Assembly: GCA_016617855.1 (NCBI GenBank)
Contig: JAECUM010009279.1
Location: forward strand, 62,001 to 126,000
Direction of reading: 5' to 3'
Origin: Megalonaias nervosa
Taxonomy: Eukaryota; Mollusca; Bivalvia; Unionida; Unionidae
DNA length: 64,000 bases
The notes under the pieces were generated by a model. That model was not told where the DNA came from, ran no database searches, and worked only from the letters and a program-made list of their open reading frames with translations. Below, piece after piece: positions 12,411 through 22,492 of the stretch. The position numbers and the translations under genes were made by a program. The stretch's first letter is position 1; each line of letters starts with the position of its first letter.

Positions 12411-14125
12411 TGAGAAGCGAATAAAGTGAATAATTAAGGACTGACGATTTAATTTTACGGTCATTGAAGTATGAGCCGAGGAAAATGCTGTTCAAACCGT
12501 ATGATCCGCAAAAAAATAATAAACTGGTGAATCTTTATAATTATAATTTTACATCTAGTTAAAATTAAATTTTACATCTAGTTAAAATTAAATTTTACAT
12601 ATAGTAAAGAGAAAACAATAAAAAATTTTAAAATGAGCTTTTCAGTCCCGTCCGAATAATCAGCCTGCAAATATTTTACACCGATTAAATTTCATTGGTA
12701 ATGTATATTCTTTTCTGTTAGTACAAACATGAACCCCCCAAAATTAAAAATAACCTGACCAATCAGATTGCTGTAAATTGTAACGACGAAAGAAAAATTC
12801 AATTAATCACCATTTCATTAAACGTGTAATTGAATTCTAGAAAATTACACCCATTACTGAAATGTCTATACGACCTGTATGACTCGTACTTTAGCTAGCT
12901 ACTAAAAATCACACAAAGATGCACTGAAAAGATTTTGTTTAAAATATTAAATGACTGTTGACAAAGGACATTATAGCCACACTACAATTATGTAAATTTT
13001 GAACCGATAAGCTGAGTATGTAATGGGCTGATCAATATCTAAAAGAAGAATAGACTGTTAATATTGCTCTATGTCAAGTAATATCTATCTGAAGTTAAAA
13101 TATCATCAGCACCTGACTAAACTGAAAAGTAAAATATTATTATGTTCCAAGATTAGTTATGTTTTGAAAAAAAATCTTAAGATTGTCATTGTTTAACAGC
13201 TGTTACAACTATATGGTCTTACATTAAGTAGCAGAAAAGAGAGAAAACCAACAAGTTTTGTAAAATTCAACAAACAATTTATTTCCCTAGAATAACAAGT
13301 GAAAATTTAAAATGAAATTATAGTATTGAGAATTAAATCACAGATTATCCTAAAAGTTCCATCACGAGTCCAGATGTATAATGTTCTAACTGAATTCCAG
13401 TATTGCAAATAAATTCCGATGCTGAATATGTTGATGTGCCCGTAGTCTCGAATGTGCTATTGTGCCAATAGTCTGGAACATGGTGATGTGTTAACAGCCT
13501 TTTGATGTATCACAATAATATAATCCAAAATGTCTTTGTCTGAATTCATAATAATTCCAAAATTAATGTTTTAGTCCATGAATATTATTGAGCAGTTTGT
13601 AATTCCATTAAAAAAAATTCAGTCATAAATGCGTTAAAATCCAAATCACACACACACACACATCCACATACAAAGAGTAACAATAAATTGAATATAATAA
13701 TACCAACTAAATTAAAAACTGAAAACAACAATAAGGATGATTCTGCTTCTGATGTTAAGGCAAGAATGAACAATTCCAATGTAAACAAGATTATGTACCC
13801 CTCTACTTGACCTAGGTCGCAATTACCGTTTTCTGAAAATACTCCGTCAGCTTTTTAATATGAAATTTCTATTCTGGAAGTTTTTAATGTCAGAATAAAA
13901 ACTGTATCTTTTACTCAAATTGAAGCAAGCATGTTTACAGTTAATAATGATCTGAATATTTAATCCTCAATCATAAATATATTCTATGTATTATGTTGTT
14001 TACAAAATAATTGTCACTGGTTAGTTACACCATTAACTTTATTTTGGACAAAAATGTCAATTACAAACTGGCGATGCAAACTGCATTGCTATGGTATCGC
14101 GGGTTTTAAAAATGCGATCAGCGAA
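12410..14125. other. Non-coding stretch
   Basis: A 27-bp unit (core tttacatctagttaaaattaaa) is repeated about 2.5 times at 12548-12606, and a short (AC)n lies near 13647-13662. I see no gene. Confidence 0.5.
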
Positions 14126-14126
14126 T

Positions 14127-14406
14127 AAGTAAGTAAAATTGTTGTTGTTGTTGCTGTAGGGTTTAACGCCATTTTTCAGCACAAGATAGGCTATACATGG
14201 TGGCCAGTATAAATGGTGGAGGAAGAACCCGGGAAAACCCCGGAAAGAACCACCGACTCACGAGAAGCTAATGGCAAGCTCTCTCACATACCTACATTGG
14301 CCGAACCCGAGTCTCGAACCCACGCAGACAGAAAGTGAGATGGCAATGATCCGTAACGGTGAACGCTTTAGACAACTCGGCCACTCAAGGCCCCCAAGTA
14401 AGTAAA
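14127..14406 (-). mobile_element. tRNA-Leu-like SINE with 11-bp target duplication
   Basis: The element body is 14138-14395 on the minus strand. Its 5' head (plus-strand right end) resembles a tRNA-Leu: an A-box region reads gtggccgagttgtctaaagc and the B box reads gggttcgagac. It ends in a (GTT)n-type tail on the plus strand (14140-14152). The 11-bp direct repeat aagtaagtaaa lies at 14127-14137 and again at 14396-14406, a typical target duplication from LINE-dependent retrotransposition. The repeat-unit tail suggests a partner LINE with a simple-repeat 3' end. Not a functional tRNA. Confidence 0.85.
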
Positions 14407-14409
14407 GAC

Positions 14410-16650
14410 ACTGACATTCAAGATTTTATATATGTCTCTTTGTTATTCTTTGCTCTGTATTAACCTACATTTAATTTCCAGTTTAAATCAGATAATTGTG
14501 GGAAACGATCGATAAACGGACGATATGTGGAATCGGTTCATAAGTATTGCTTTCGATTCAGTGCCCACAAATGTAGTCCCAGGTTATTTTAGATCATTTT
14601 TTTTTCTCTCCTTTTGGTGGTGATACAAGAGTTCGATTTAGGTATTTTCTGTGTTGATTTAAAGTTAATTGTTTAGGTTTTAGAATTTGAGCATTATGGT
14701 GTGCTTGTCACGGTGAGTAATGTGGCATTTATGATGATCCAGTAGTGAAATATGGTACCCAGTACACCACGGGCGCCCCCAGGTTTCTTTGCAGGGGGCG
14801 GGGGGGAGGGTCAGTCAGTCACGGCTGGGAGAGTTAGTTAGTAAGCAGTCTGAAACTAAAGCTAATATTTACTAAGCGTTTTGAAAGTGCATGACCCGCG
14901 TATAAGCCGACCCACAACTTAGAGACATCATAAGATGCACGCGGCAAGTTCTAAATGCGTTTATTTAGCCAAACTTATATTAACAAAAAGTACCCGTACA
15001 CTTATCTCGGGGTTGGCAAGTATAATTATTAAAAAGAAATGGTTTAAATTTGTTTGAAAAGTAATTTATTTAATTTTCTGTTTTCTTATTGTTTCTGCCT
15101 AATTTAGATTTGTGTATAATTTGATCGAACGATGACAAGAATTGAGCAATTGCAAGTTGCTGTAACACTACCTCTCCCTTTTGACTCAATTATTGTTTGT
15201 TTATGCATTATTGCATTGGATATTTTATATCAGTGCACCAGCAATAACGTTTTTATTTTGCCTTGAAATTGTAAATACCTAACTCATTAAAATTTGATCC
15301 CAGTATGAAAACACAACGAACAACAACACGTTTTGATTCAACGCTCGCAATTAGGATACTGAACGTATTTACATAATGGCGCCACCGCATGTGCATTGTA
15401 GCTTTGAACACGCGCTGAATGAAGTACATTCCGCTGAATGAAGTACATCTCTTGGGGTGGAATCATGGGCACCAATGCACTAAACTTTAATGATATCTCC
15501 AAAATACGATAATGAAGTTTCAGAAATATTCCTTTGAAAATTATGCTAATACCGTAAAATCTGAGTTGTAGTTTGCTTTGATGTAAGCGACCTTACACCA
15601 TACCTGTCAACTCTCACGCAAGGGGGAAAAAAAAACCTCCCGAATTTTGGGGTCACTCCACGCCTACCTCCCAATTTCATATCTCCCGATTTTTGCACAG
15701 AACTCCTATTACATTATGTCTTCGATTTTCATGTCTCCTAAAAAAAACAAAAGTCCTACGTAGATCTGTCGTATGTATTCCATGTATTCTGTTGTATCAC
15801 CTGTGAATATTGTCGTGACGAAATAATTACTTTGCTAGAAAGAATTTTTCGCTTCTTCAATAAATAGGATGCTAAGTTTAAACATTATTCACGTATATTT
15901 ATGATTTTTGTTCATATACAACAATACAAAAATCAGAAAATAAACCTGAACAAAAAATAAACCACAACAATAAAATTATCGGCAATAAGCTTCAATCCCA
16001 AGAATGATCACCGTGAATGCTCCATATGCTGTAGCTCCATTCCCACCAAAGAAACTTACACGAGTGAGCCCCTGGCATTTTTTATACCGTATATACGAAC
16101 GTTCACTACCATCGTTAAATTAAAAGAAGGAATGAAAATACATACTACGCAGTATATGATACCTCAAAAAACTAATTCAGAATACATACGTTTTATAGTG
16201 AACAATACTAAATGCCTTACGAGTTGACAATAAGGGCATAAGGTCGGATATAAAACGAGGGGAAAACAGTTGCCACATGTACGGTACCGTGAGGATGCCT
16301 AGTTAGGTACCTTTAGTTCACCAAAGTGTAATCCTTTATTTGCCAATCAATTGCTTGTGCTTGTGTAACACATGGTTTCTTTGAATCATGACGGAGGGCC
16401 AGTCGCTTTCACAAAATAGTTGCATCGATAAGGATTAACTTTTAATTAGTCGCGCTGGCTTTCTTGCTTGTTTATTTAAGACTAATATTTAGCTATTGTG
16501 CAGTTTGGCCACAATTGACCAGAATATGAAAGTATGGCACGTCCTGGGGGAAAATAACTCGCGGCACAGGGAGAAAAGAAAACGTGCGTTCTTTGCGAAT
16601 TTCTCCCATATTAGACCCGGAAGATCGATCAATATTAGTGAAAACAAGGC
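14410..16650. other. Non-coding stretch with dispersed repeats
   Basis: No gene is visible. A motif near 14895 (cgcgtataagccgaccc) resembles part of the direct repeats at 34421-34839 and 58320-58726. The segment at 15600-15700 (cctgtcaactctcacg...acctcccgatttttg) is related, in inverse order, to 33760-33860. Both therefore look like interspersed repeats of this genome. Confidence 0.5.
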
Positions 16651-16668
16651 TTTAAAAATGCCACGACA

Positions 16669-17317
16669 GTGAAGATGAGTTTAGAAGAATACAACTCACA
16701 AGAGCGAGCTGCACGTGCAGTACAAAATGCCAAAAGTTTGAAAAAATGGAGACTAGAAAATTTTTTCAAGATAAGAAGAGTAGAGAGAACGGAAGGATCT
16801 TTTCTAGAATGTACACACCATGAAGGGACTCATTTCCTAGATATGACAAAAATATCCAGAGATCAAGTACCAGGAACAGCAGATGTCATGATTGCAATAA
16901 AGGTTCTTTATCCAGATCAGGTGAAAAGAATATACTCGATAAACAGAGAAGGCTACAAAGGATACATGTTGAGATCAAGGGATAAGGAACCAATACTACC
17001 TTTGGGAGAGATGACAATTAAAGAGCTACCTGTTACAGTAAGAGAACCACCACCAATCCTGAAGAAAATAAAAAAAACAAACGGGAGAGCTATATTTGAG
17101 TGACATCCCTCTAAAGATACCCCTGGAAGCAACAAAAGAAAGATTTGAAGAGAAGTACAATATAAAAGTCATATCGGCCAGATTGGATACCATTCCCTTG
17201 ACATCTATCTACAACGGGAATAGGATATTTGAAATAGAAAAAGGCAAGTTAAGAGACGTGAAAAGAGCTTTCTATTTATTTGGGTTTCTGACGAAAACAT
17301 GGTACAAAGGCTGTATT
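16669..17317 (+). pseudogene. LINE ORF1-like protein, N-terminal part
   Basis: The first frame (16669 or ATG at 16675, to 17103) gives a charged protein with VPGTADVMIAIKVLYPDQV and a PPPILKK segment. It runs with a one-base shift near 17097 into a second frame with FVSDIPL-type sequence, IKVISARLDTIP, and FYLFGFLTKTWYKGC at its end. Tx1/L1-like ORF1 proteins share this order: a V-x-IPxxVPxE fold, then a W-Y-K/R-G-Q motif just before zinc knuckles. Element 1 enters directly after the WYKGC motif. The ORF1 of the minus-strand LINE has the same PPPP-then-SGLPLEV layout. Function in the source LINE would be RNA binding. Confidence 0.65.
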
Positions 17318-17813
17318 AGTAGTAAGGGAAAAGGTCGATTCTAGCCCAAGACCTCTTTCCACCCCCTCCCCACTCTCAGAACAAATACAAATTACTCTCT
17401 GAGACCCTAAAATTCCCACCCCAAACGATTTTCTAAAAACTAAAAGACAGATCCTAGCCCAAATATATTTTGAGATTAAATGAGCCCATCCCCAGATTAC
17501 TACAGTAATGCAGTCTGGAAAATCAATACAGTGTTTTGCTTGTAACAGATGTTGCCTCATGTACGCAGCCTGAAAAATCAATAATACATTTATCAGCCAA
17601 GCCAGGTAACATGTTCTAGAACATTCCAGAAAATGCCCACGCAAAATGACTCATAATCATGGAATTTCTAGAATGTCATAATCACATGGAATTTCTAGAA
17701 AAACGCCCACGCAGATCTATTAGTATATAAGGCAGGTAAAATTTCCTTCTGAGGCACTTTCAAGAGGACGTCTTCACCGAGCGGAATCAAGTAAGTGACG
17801 TTTTTCATATATT
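17318..17813 (+). repeat. Element 1 left terminal inverted repeat
   Basis: Complementary to 32268-32769 with few differences. It starts agtagtaagggaaaagg and ends near catatatt. The outer half is featureless. The inner half contains heat-shock-like elements, a TATA box and a splice-donor-like site that all point inward, listed separately. Confidence 0.9.
17614..17796 (+). promoter_or_regulatory. Heat-shock-type promoter in left TIR (HSE, TATA, splice donor)
   Basis: A perfect four-unit heat-shock element of the form TTCnnGAAnnTTCnnGAA lies at 17614-17631 (ttctagaacattccagaa). Two further TTCTAGAA cores follow at 17666-17673 and 17693-17700. A TATA box (tatataag) is at 17724-17731. A GTAAGT donor at 17791-17796 lies about 60 bp downstream. 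This is the standard arrangement of an animal heat-inducible promoter followed by a short leader exon. The mirror copy is in the right TIR. It is inferred to be HSF-responsive; the sequence alone cannot show activity. Confidence 0.6.
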
Positions 17814-17830
17814 ATTTTTTAGATAATATT

Positions 17831-18328
17831 TCATACCCTATCATTATCATACTTTTTTTGATAATCTTTTTCATACCTACTAACTCTCATTGGTAGAATA
17901 TCTGTTAACATACTGTCAATAGTACGAAACTCGCGTATTAAATCGTTCATATCATATTTTATACCCCGCAAGTAAGATCGTATCTGATCAAGTAATTTTT
18001 TGTAAGTTATACTAGCTGTTTTGCAGGCATTTTTTTGGGTCACAAGTCGAGGTTCTATCTTTTTACACGCAGTTGTAAGAGAAACACCAATACCTGATAT
18101 TATTAACAAAAACGGGTTTAATGATGCACCACTCGAAATTATACCAGATCCGGTCAATAACAACGGTAAATATGATATTACTCGAAGTATTTTGGTATAG
18201 TATTTGTAACATTTTTTCACGCACCAAAGTTTTTTGTGATAAAATTTGTAATATTGCATTAGAGCGTCCACATCTTGTTTCGGAATTTCTTTTGAAATGT
18301 GATTGAAATCAAATATATATTTTTTCAT
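17831..18328 (-). CDS. Two-TM SLATT-like membrane protein
   Basis: 165 residues, intact. The N-terminal helix is rich in K and Y (residues 20-46). Two hydrophobic segments follow with a short glycine-serine loop between them (about 47-67 and 69-87). The C-terminal half is helical, with YKKLLDQIRSYL and a late DxxPxRxxxYxKDY stretch. This topology resembles SLATT-type two-TM proteins that form membrane pores in other systems, but I cannot confirm homology. A clear homologue lies at the same place in element 2 (40608-41109). It is the first gene inside the left TIR and transcribes outward. It could act in membrane penetration, egress or host interaction; none of these is shown. Confidence 0.6.
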   Translation of the reverse strand: MKKYIFDFNHISKEIPKQDVDALMQYYKFYHKKLWCVKKCYKYYTKILRVISYLPLLLTGSGIISSGASLNPFLLIISGIGVSLTTACKKIEPRLVTQKNACKTASITYKKLLDQIRSYLRGIKYDMNDLIREFRTIDSMLTDILPMRVSRYEKDYQKKYDNDRV

Positions 18329-18369
18329 TATATAATATTAGTTTACAACAATGCTGGTTTCTGGTTTGA

Positions 18370-19487
18370 TTAAGTAATTATTTGTGGTGTTTCAGCTACA
18401 AATTCCAAACACCACCAGTAAGACGTTGCGGTTTTGTTTGATCATCTGCTTCCAGTAAAAATATTTCTTCAGCATCCTTATTTAACACTATAGATACAAC
18501 TCCAGAGAAAGCATCGGTTGAATGACGCCATGGAAATGTTGTAGTATAAATTTTAAACTTTGCAGAGCTAAAGATAGACAGTCTATACACACCAGTAACT
18601 TCTGCGGTATGTTTGATAGTGTTATTTTGCTGTGACCATGTTGCTAATCCTGATGCTACTGTGTACACGATATTTTTAATTTGTCTGTGTGGAATTTTAA
18701 TTAGATTAGTTTTTTGAACAATATTAGGTATTCCACTGACAATGTCGTTGAGTTTCGTGTTAACGTCGGCTAGTTTTATGTCAACGGTTGGTTGTTCCCC
18801 AAAAAATTCTTTTAAAGGCTTGTTTATATTTCTACGAAAATTTAAGAACGTTTCTACGTGTCTAGAAAAAGTAGCACTGAGTGTAGTCATTTCATCACCG
18901 ATTGTTTTTAACGAAGTTGAAATAGGAATTTCCTTATCATCAACATACTTTTTCGTTGCAGCATCAAAATCATATTCCGGTGTTCTAAGATTATTAATGC
19001 CGTTATTGTTCATGTTGAGAAATGCACGCATTATACCGCCGTTGGCTAATACGTACTTAGATTCTTGATCGTCGACATATTTTTTTGTTGCAGCGTCTGT
19101 ATCTAAGGCTGGATTTCCAAGGTCTATAATTTTATTTTGATTCATAATAATACTGCCCGTGAACGAATCGCCAGATTTTTTGACATAATCGTTAATTGAC
19201 CTACCGGAATCTTGTATCTTACCTTGGTTTGTAAAAGTAACAATATTATTAACAACCGCGGCGGGAATTCGCACAAGTACATCTGACAGTTGTACATTAC
19301 TTGTTTTTAATCGTCCTTGTTTATCCTGGAAAATAACAACTTAATTTTGATCCACACTTGTGACATTTAATAAATTATCAATCTCATTTCTTAGTTGATC
19401 AAGAGTTGCTTATCTCGATAAATCACCTTGCTGAGCTTCAGCCGACGAATCTATCAATAATGTTCCAAATTTTGTATAGTAGCTCAT
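18370..19487 (-). pseudogene. Fibre-like protein with tail-fibre repeats, broken
   Basis: The start lies at 19487 (MSYYTKFGTLL). Two in-frame stops at about 19415 and 19345 interrupt the first 80 codons. The long surviving frame is 18396-19274 (292 residues). It holds repeats of the type KSGDxFTGxIxMNxNKIxxLGxP followed by DAATKKYVDD (twice), the signature of bacteriophage tail-fibre shafts. The C-terminal part is a beta-rich head with a HTAEVTGVYRLSIF motif like C1q or other trimeric jelly rolls. The last residues are frame-shifted relative to element 2. In a capsid-encoding element this most likely is a trimeric receptor-binding spike. It is divergently transcribed from the ATPase gene, 68 bp away. 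Confidence 0.7.
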
Positions 19488-19555
19488 TATTTATTGTCCT
19501 ACACAAAATTGTCAACAATAGTCGATTTAACATAACATAAAATTATATAACAACA
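19488..19555. promoter_or_regulatory. Divergent promoter region, fibre / ATPase
   Basis: A 68-bp AT-rich gap between divergent starts. On the minus strand aattttgtgta lies about 14 bp before the fibre start. On the plus strand aaattatataacaaca directly precedes the ATPase start. The equivalent gap in element 2 (42336-42386) keeps both halves. Confidence 0.5.
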
Positions 19556-20222
19556 ATGGCAAAGATATTAAATTTTGATACCGAACGATTAATTCATCAT
19601 AAACATAACAATGAACTTCCAGATTGTCATTATCTTATCATCGTCGCACAGGATCAGGTAAAACAAATTTGTTATTAAATCTTTTGCTCAACAATAACTT
19701 TAACTATGACAAGGCATATATTTATACAATTAATCCACAACAGGACAAATACGAATTACTGAGCGAGTACAACGATAAACTTCGTGATAAACTTAACGCT
19801 GGAGATGATATCTTTTTGATAAGACAACCAGAAGAACTAATTCCAGTTAACGAACTTGATTCGTATGAACATAAAATAATTGTATTTGACGATATTCGTT
19901 AAACAACGAGGAGATGAACAAGATTAGATCTTATTTTTCATTATCGCGTAATAAAAGATGTAATTCTGTTTATCTCGCCCAAGGCTTTTATAACGTCGAT
20001 AGATTTATCAGACGAAATACTGGTTGTTTCATATTATTTCCCGGACTGGATAATGTTGATGTTATAAATATCGCAAACGAACAATGCGGTGACGTAACGA
20101 AAGATAAATTTATCTAATTATATCACCAAGCACCCAAAGATAAATACAATTTCTTTCTATTTGATAAGCTAGCGCGTGATCCAGCTAAAATGTTTCGTTG
20201 TTGCCTCAACAAGTTTCTATAA
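19556..20222 (+). pseudogene. FtsK/HerA-type genome-packaging ATPase (A32-like), broken
   Basis: Homologous throughout to the intact gene at 42387-43064. The Walker A motif RTGSGKT is present at about 19645-19665, but a one-base loss just upstream puts it out of frame with the start. A second shift lies at about 19900, just after the Walker B segment (IIVFDDI). A stop at about 20115 interrupts the C-terminal third. The family packages viral DNA into empty capsids. With three lesions this copy is inactive. Confidence 0.85.
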
Positions 20223-20250
20223 TCTAATTTTGTAAAGTGTATATAAAATA

Positions 20251-21307
20251 ATGGAAAAGCATCAACAAAGAATCGAATTGCTAAAGAAATTTATTGAAAC
20301 TCGAGCAGCTTTTAAGAAAAAAGTGGAAGAAGCTCGGCGTGGACAAGTTCAAGCAGAAGAAGAAACTGCTAAACTTTTCAAACCTGTTACTGAGGCGGTA
20401 CTTGGCAAGCAACCAGAAATATCGACATTATCTGCAGAGGAGCTTGAAAAATTAAAAGAAAAAGGTTTGTTAGGTTTACTTGGAGAAAGATCGAAAGAAG
20501 AAAATAAAAAAATTGCAGAAGAACTTGTAAGAAACATTGCTGATCCTGCTGCACGACAGGCCGAATTTGACAGAGTAATAAATAATCCTCTTATGCTTCA
20601 ACATGCAATAGCAAGATTGACGGTTAATCCAGCTGAGTTAAAGAGGTTAATAAAAAAATTGTCAGAGCAAACTAAGGAATTGGGTGAGAAACAAAAAATG
20701 ACCGAAACCATTTTATTAGAAATGCCTATTGAAAAGCAGAATATTTTATAGAAAAAATGCTAGGTTAAAAATAGACGATAATGAGTACGACAATTTTATT
20801 AAAAAATATAATATCACTGATATTGATAATATTCGAACTTGGCCAGAAGAAAAATATAATAATTTGATAGAAAAAATAGAAAAAATTATAGGAGATGGTT
20901 CATATGCTGATGAAGTAATTAAAAATAAAAAAGATGACGAGAATTTACTCAAATTATATAATTATATAAGAGAAGGAATTATTGCTGATACTTTGTATAG
21001 AACAGCAGTACAATACCGAACCAGAAAAGTAGATTATGATAAAAGTTGGAATTTTAAAAAACTATTTATTAAATATGATAACGAACGAGTTAAAAGATTA
21101 TCAAAGGAAACCACTGGATCTGGAGTTAAAGTGTTTACATCAAACGCAGAAATAGTCGATCGACTAATGTTGTTGATATCATCAAAAGAAGCTGGTAATA
21201 AAAGTGTAGAGATCGATAATGAAATTGTGGATATACTAGATCATCTAAGATCGAGCGGATTACTAATATCGTCCGAGTATGAAATTTTACATAGCGATCT
21301 TATCTAA
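20251..21307 (+). pseudogene. Coiled-coil protein of unknown function, split by a frameshift
   Basis: Two overlapping frames, 20251-20751 (166 residues) and 20729-21307 (192 residues), correspond to one longer gene in element 2. The N-terminal part is a charged coiled coil (ARRGQVQAEEE), followed by a conserved LLGKQ...LSxEELExLxEKGLLGL segment and a NIADPAARxxExxRxxNNPL segment. The second part carries an EYxxFxKKYNIxDIDN module and ends with the strongly conserved GxGVKVFTSxxExxxRLMLLISSKEAGN block. No enzymatic motif is visible. Position between ATPase and penton suggests a virion or assembly role. A promoter-like aattttgtaaagtgtatataaa precedes the start. Confidence 0.55.
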
Positions 21308-21320
21308 AATATTATTATAA

Positions 21321-22073
21321 ATGTCACTAACATCAACAACATTATTACTTGATTCCTCGCAGACTACAGGAAACAGCGCAAACTTTTTTGTTTATTACAA
21401 TCCACCAATAGAACTTGATCTTGAAAAACAGTATGAGATTGGATTAATTTCTTGTACTTGTTGGAATGCTATGGCTAACGTAAAAACTGGTGTCAATGAT
21501 GAGATTGCAATTATTTCAATAAGAGACACGCAATGGAAAACATTTAAAATTCCACAAGGAGCTTATAATATTACTGACCTAAACAGAGTGATAAAAGAGC
21601 TTATGCAAAAAGAGAAGATGAAAGCTGATAATTTCGAGTTAGCAGCGAATTATAACACGTTACGAGCTAGAATGACAATAAAAAATATGTCAGTTAGTTT
21701 TACATCACCAAAAAGTATCGCACCACTGATAGGATTTGAGCAAAAAGCGTATTATTTAAATCCTAATGAACCTATTATGTATGACGGTGAACTGCCGGTA
21801 AATATAACTGACGTAAATACAATATTAGTAAATTGCTCTATTGCTTCTGGATCTTACTCAGCCCAGGGCAGTAAAGGACAATTTAGTTTCTCGCCAGATG
21901 TTCCACCAGGATCGATCATGCAAATTAATCCACGTCAGATTATTTATTATCCGATTAATCTCGAAAATCAAATAACAAGTATAACAATGCAATTAACCGA
22001 TCAATCAGGTAGACAAATAGATCTCAACAACGAAATTGTCACATACTATTTACACCTACGCACTGTAGCATGA
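21321..22073 (+). CDS. Minor capsid (penton-like) protein
   Basis: 250 residues, intact. The hallmarks are an N-terminal LLLDSSQ segment, EKQYEIGLISCTCWNAMANV, then IPQGAYNITDLNRVIKEL, SIAPLIGF, NCSIASGSYS, PPGSxMQIxPRQIIYYPIN and QLTDQSGRQIDLNNE near the end. Polinton penton-like single-jelly-roll proteins share the IPxGxYxIxDLN and TDQxGRxLDLN blocks in this order. It would form the five-fold vertices of an icosahedral capsid. The homologue in element 2 (44610-45369) is broken by one frameshift. Confidence 0.75.
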   Translation: MSLTSTTLLLDSSQTTGNSANFFVYYNPPIELDLEKQYEIGLISCTCWNAMANVKTGVNDEIAIISIRDTQWKTFKIPQGAYNITDLNRVIKELMQKEKMKADNFELAANYNTLRARMTIKNMSVSFTSPKSIAPLIGFEQKAYYLNPNEPIMYDGELPVNITDVNTILVNCSIASGSYSAQGSKGQFSFSPDVPPGSIMQINPRQIIYYPINLENQITSITMQLTDQSGRQIDLNNEIVTYYLHLRTVA

Positions 22074-22106
22074 TCAATTTTGTGAGCTTATATTTTATAG
22101 ACAAAG

Positions 22107-22451
22107 ATGAAACGAAGAAAATTTTATAGAAGAAAAATCGTAGGTGGATTTTTTGGAAACATATTTACTAAAATTATAGAAAATGTCCCAGGAATTGCTC
22201 GTAAAGTAGCACCAATTGCACTTGACGCAGGTAAAGCTTTTGCGACAGGTGCAGCTTCTTCGGCGGGCACTGCAGTAGGACAAAAGATTGCTGATAAGAT
22301 TAGAGGACCTTCCACATCAGAAATAAAACGAGCAATATCAGATATTGCGCCAGCAGAAGAAACAAAACGAGCTATGATAGCTACAACAAAAAAATTATCA
22401 CCACGTGGTGAAGAAATAGTACGTAAACTTGTAAAGAAAACACACCGATGA
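22107..22451 (+). CDS. Small basic GG-motif virion protein (pVI-like candidate)
   Basis: 114 residues. A basic N-terminus (MKRRKFYRRK) is followed by IVGGFFG, then an amphipathic or weakly hydrophobic Ala/Gly-rich stretch, then a basic C-terminus. The IVGGFFG site resembles adenain-type cleavage sites (xxGG or xGxG), and basic plus amphipathic small proteins near the capsid genes are typical of adenovirus pVI/pX-like virion proteins. A protease of the adenain type is encoded 2 kb downstream. The element 2 homologue (45429-45793) has two homopolymer frameshifts. Role inferred from context and composition only. Confidence 0.6.
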   Translation: MKRRKFYRRKIVGGFFGNIFTKIIENVPGIARKVAPIALDAGKAFATGAASSAGTAVGQKIADKIRGPSTSEIKRAISDIAPAEETKRAMIATTKKLSPRGEEIVRKLVKKTHR

Positions 22452-22492
22452 GTCCTGCTGCTTTTTAATTTTGTGTAACGGTTATAAATAAA

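Noticed and set aside
11990..12495. Long minus-strand frames of 131 and 165 codons
   Set aside because: They consist of IYTLYLIH-type repeats translated from the AT minisatellite.
14138..14395. Possible functional tRNA-Leu on the minus strand
   Set aside because: The head is followed by a SINE body and tail and is bounded by an 11-bp target duplication.
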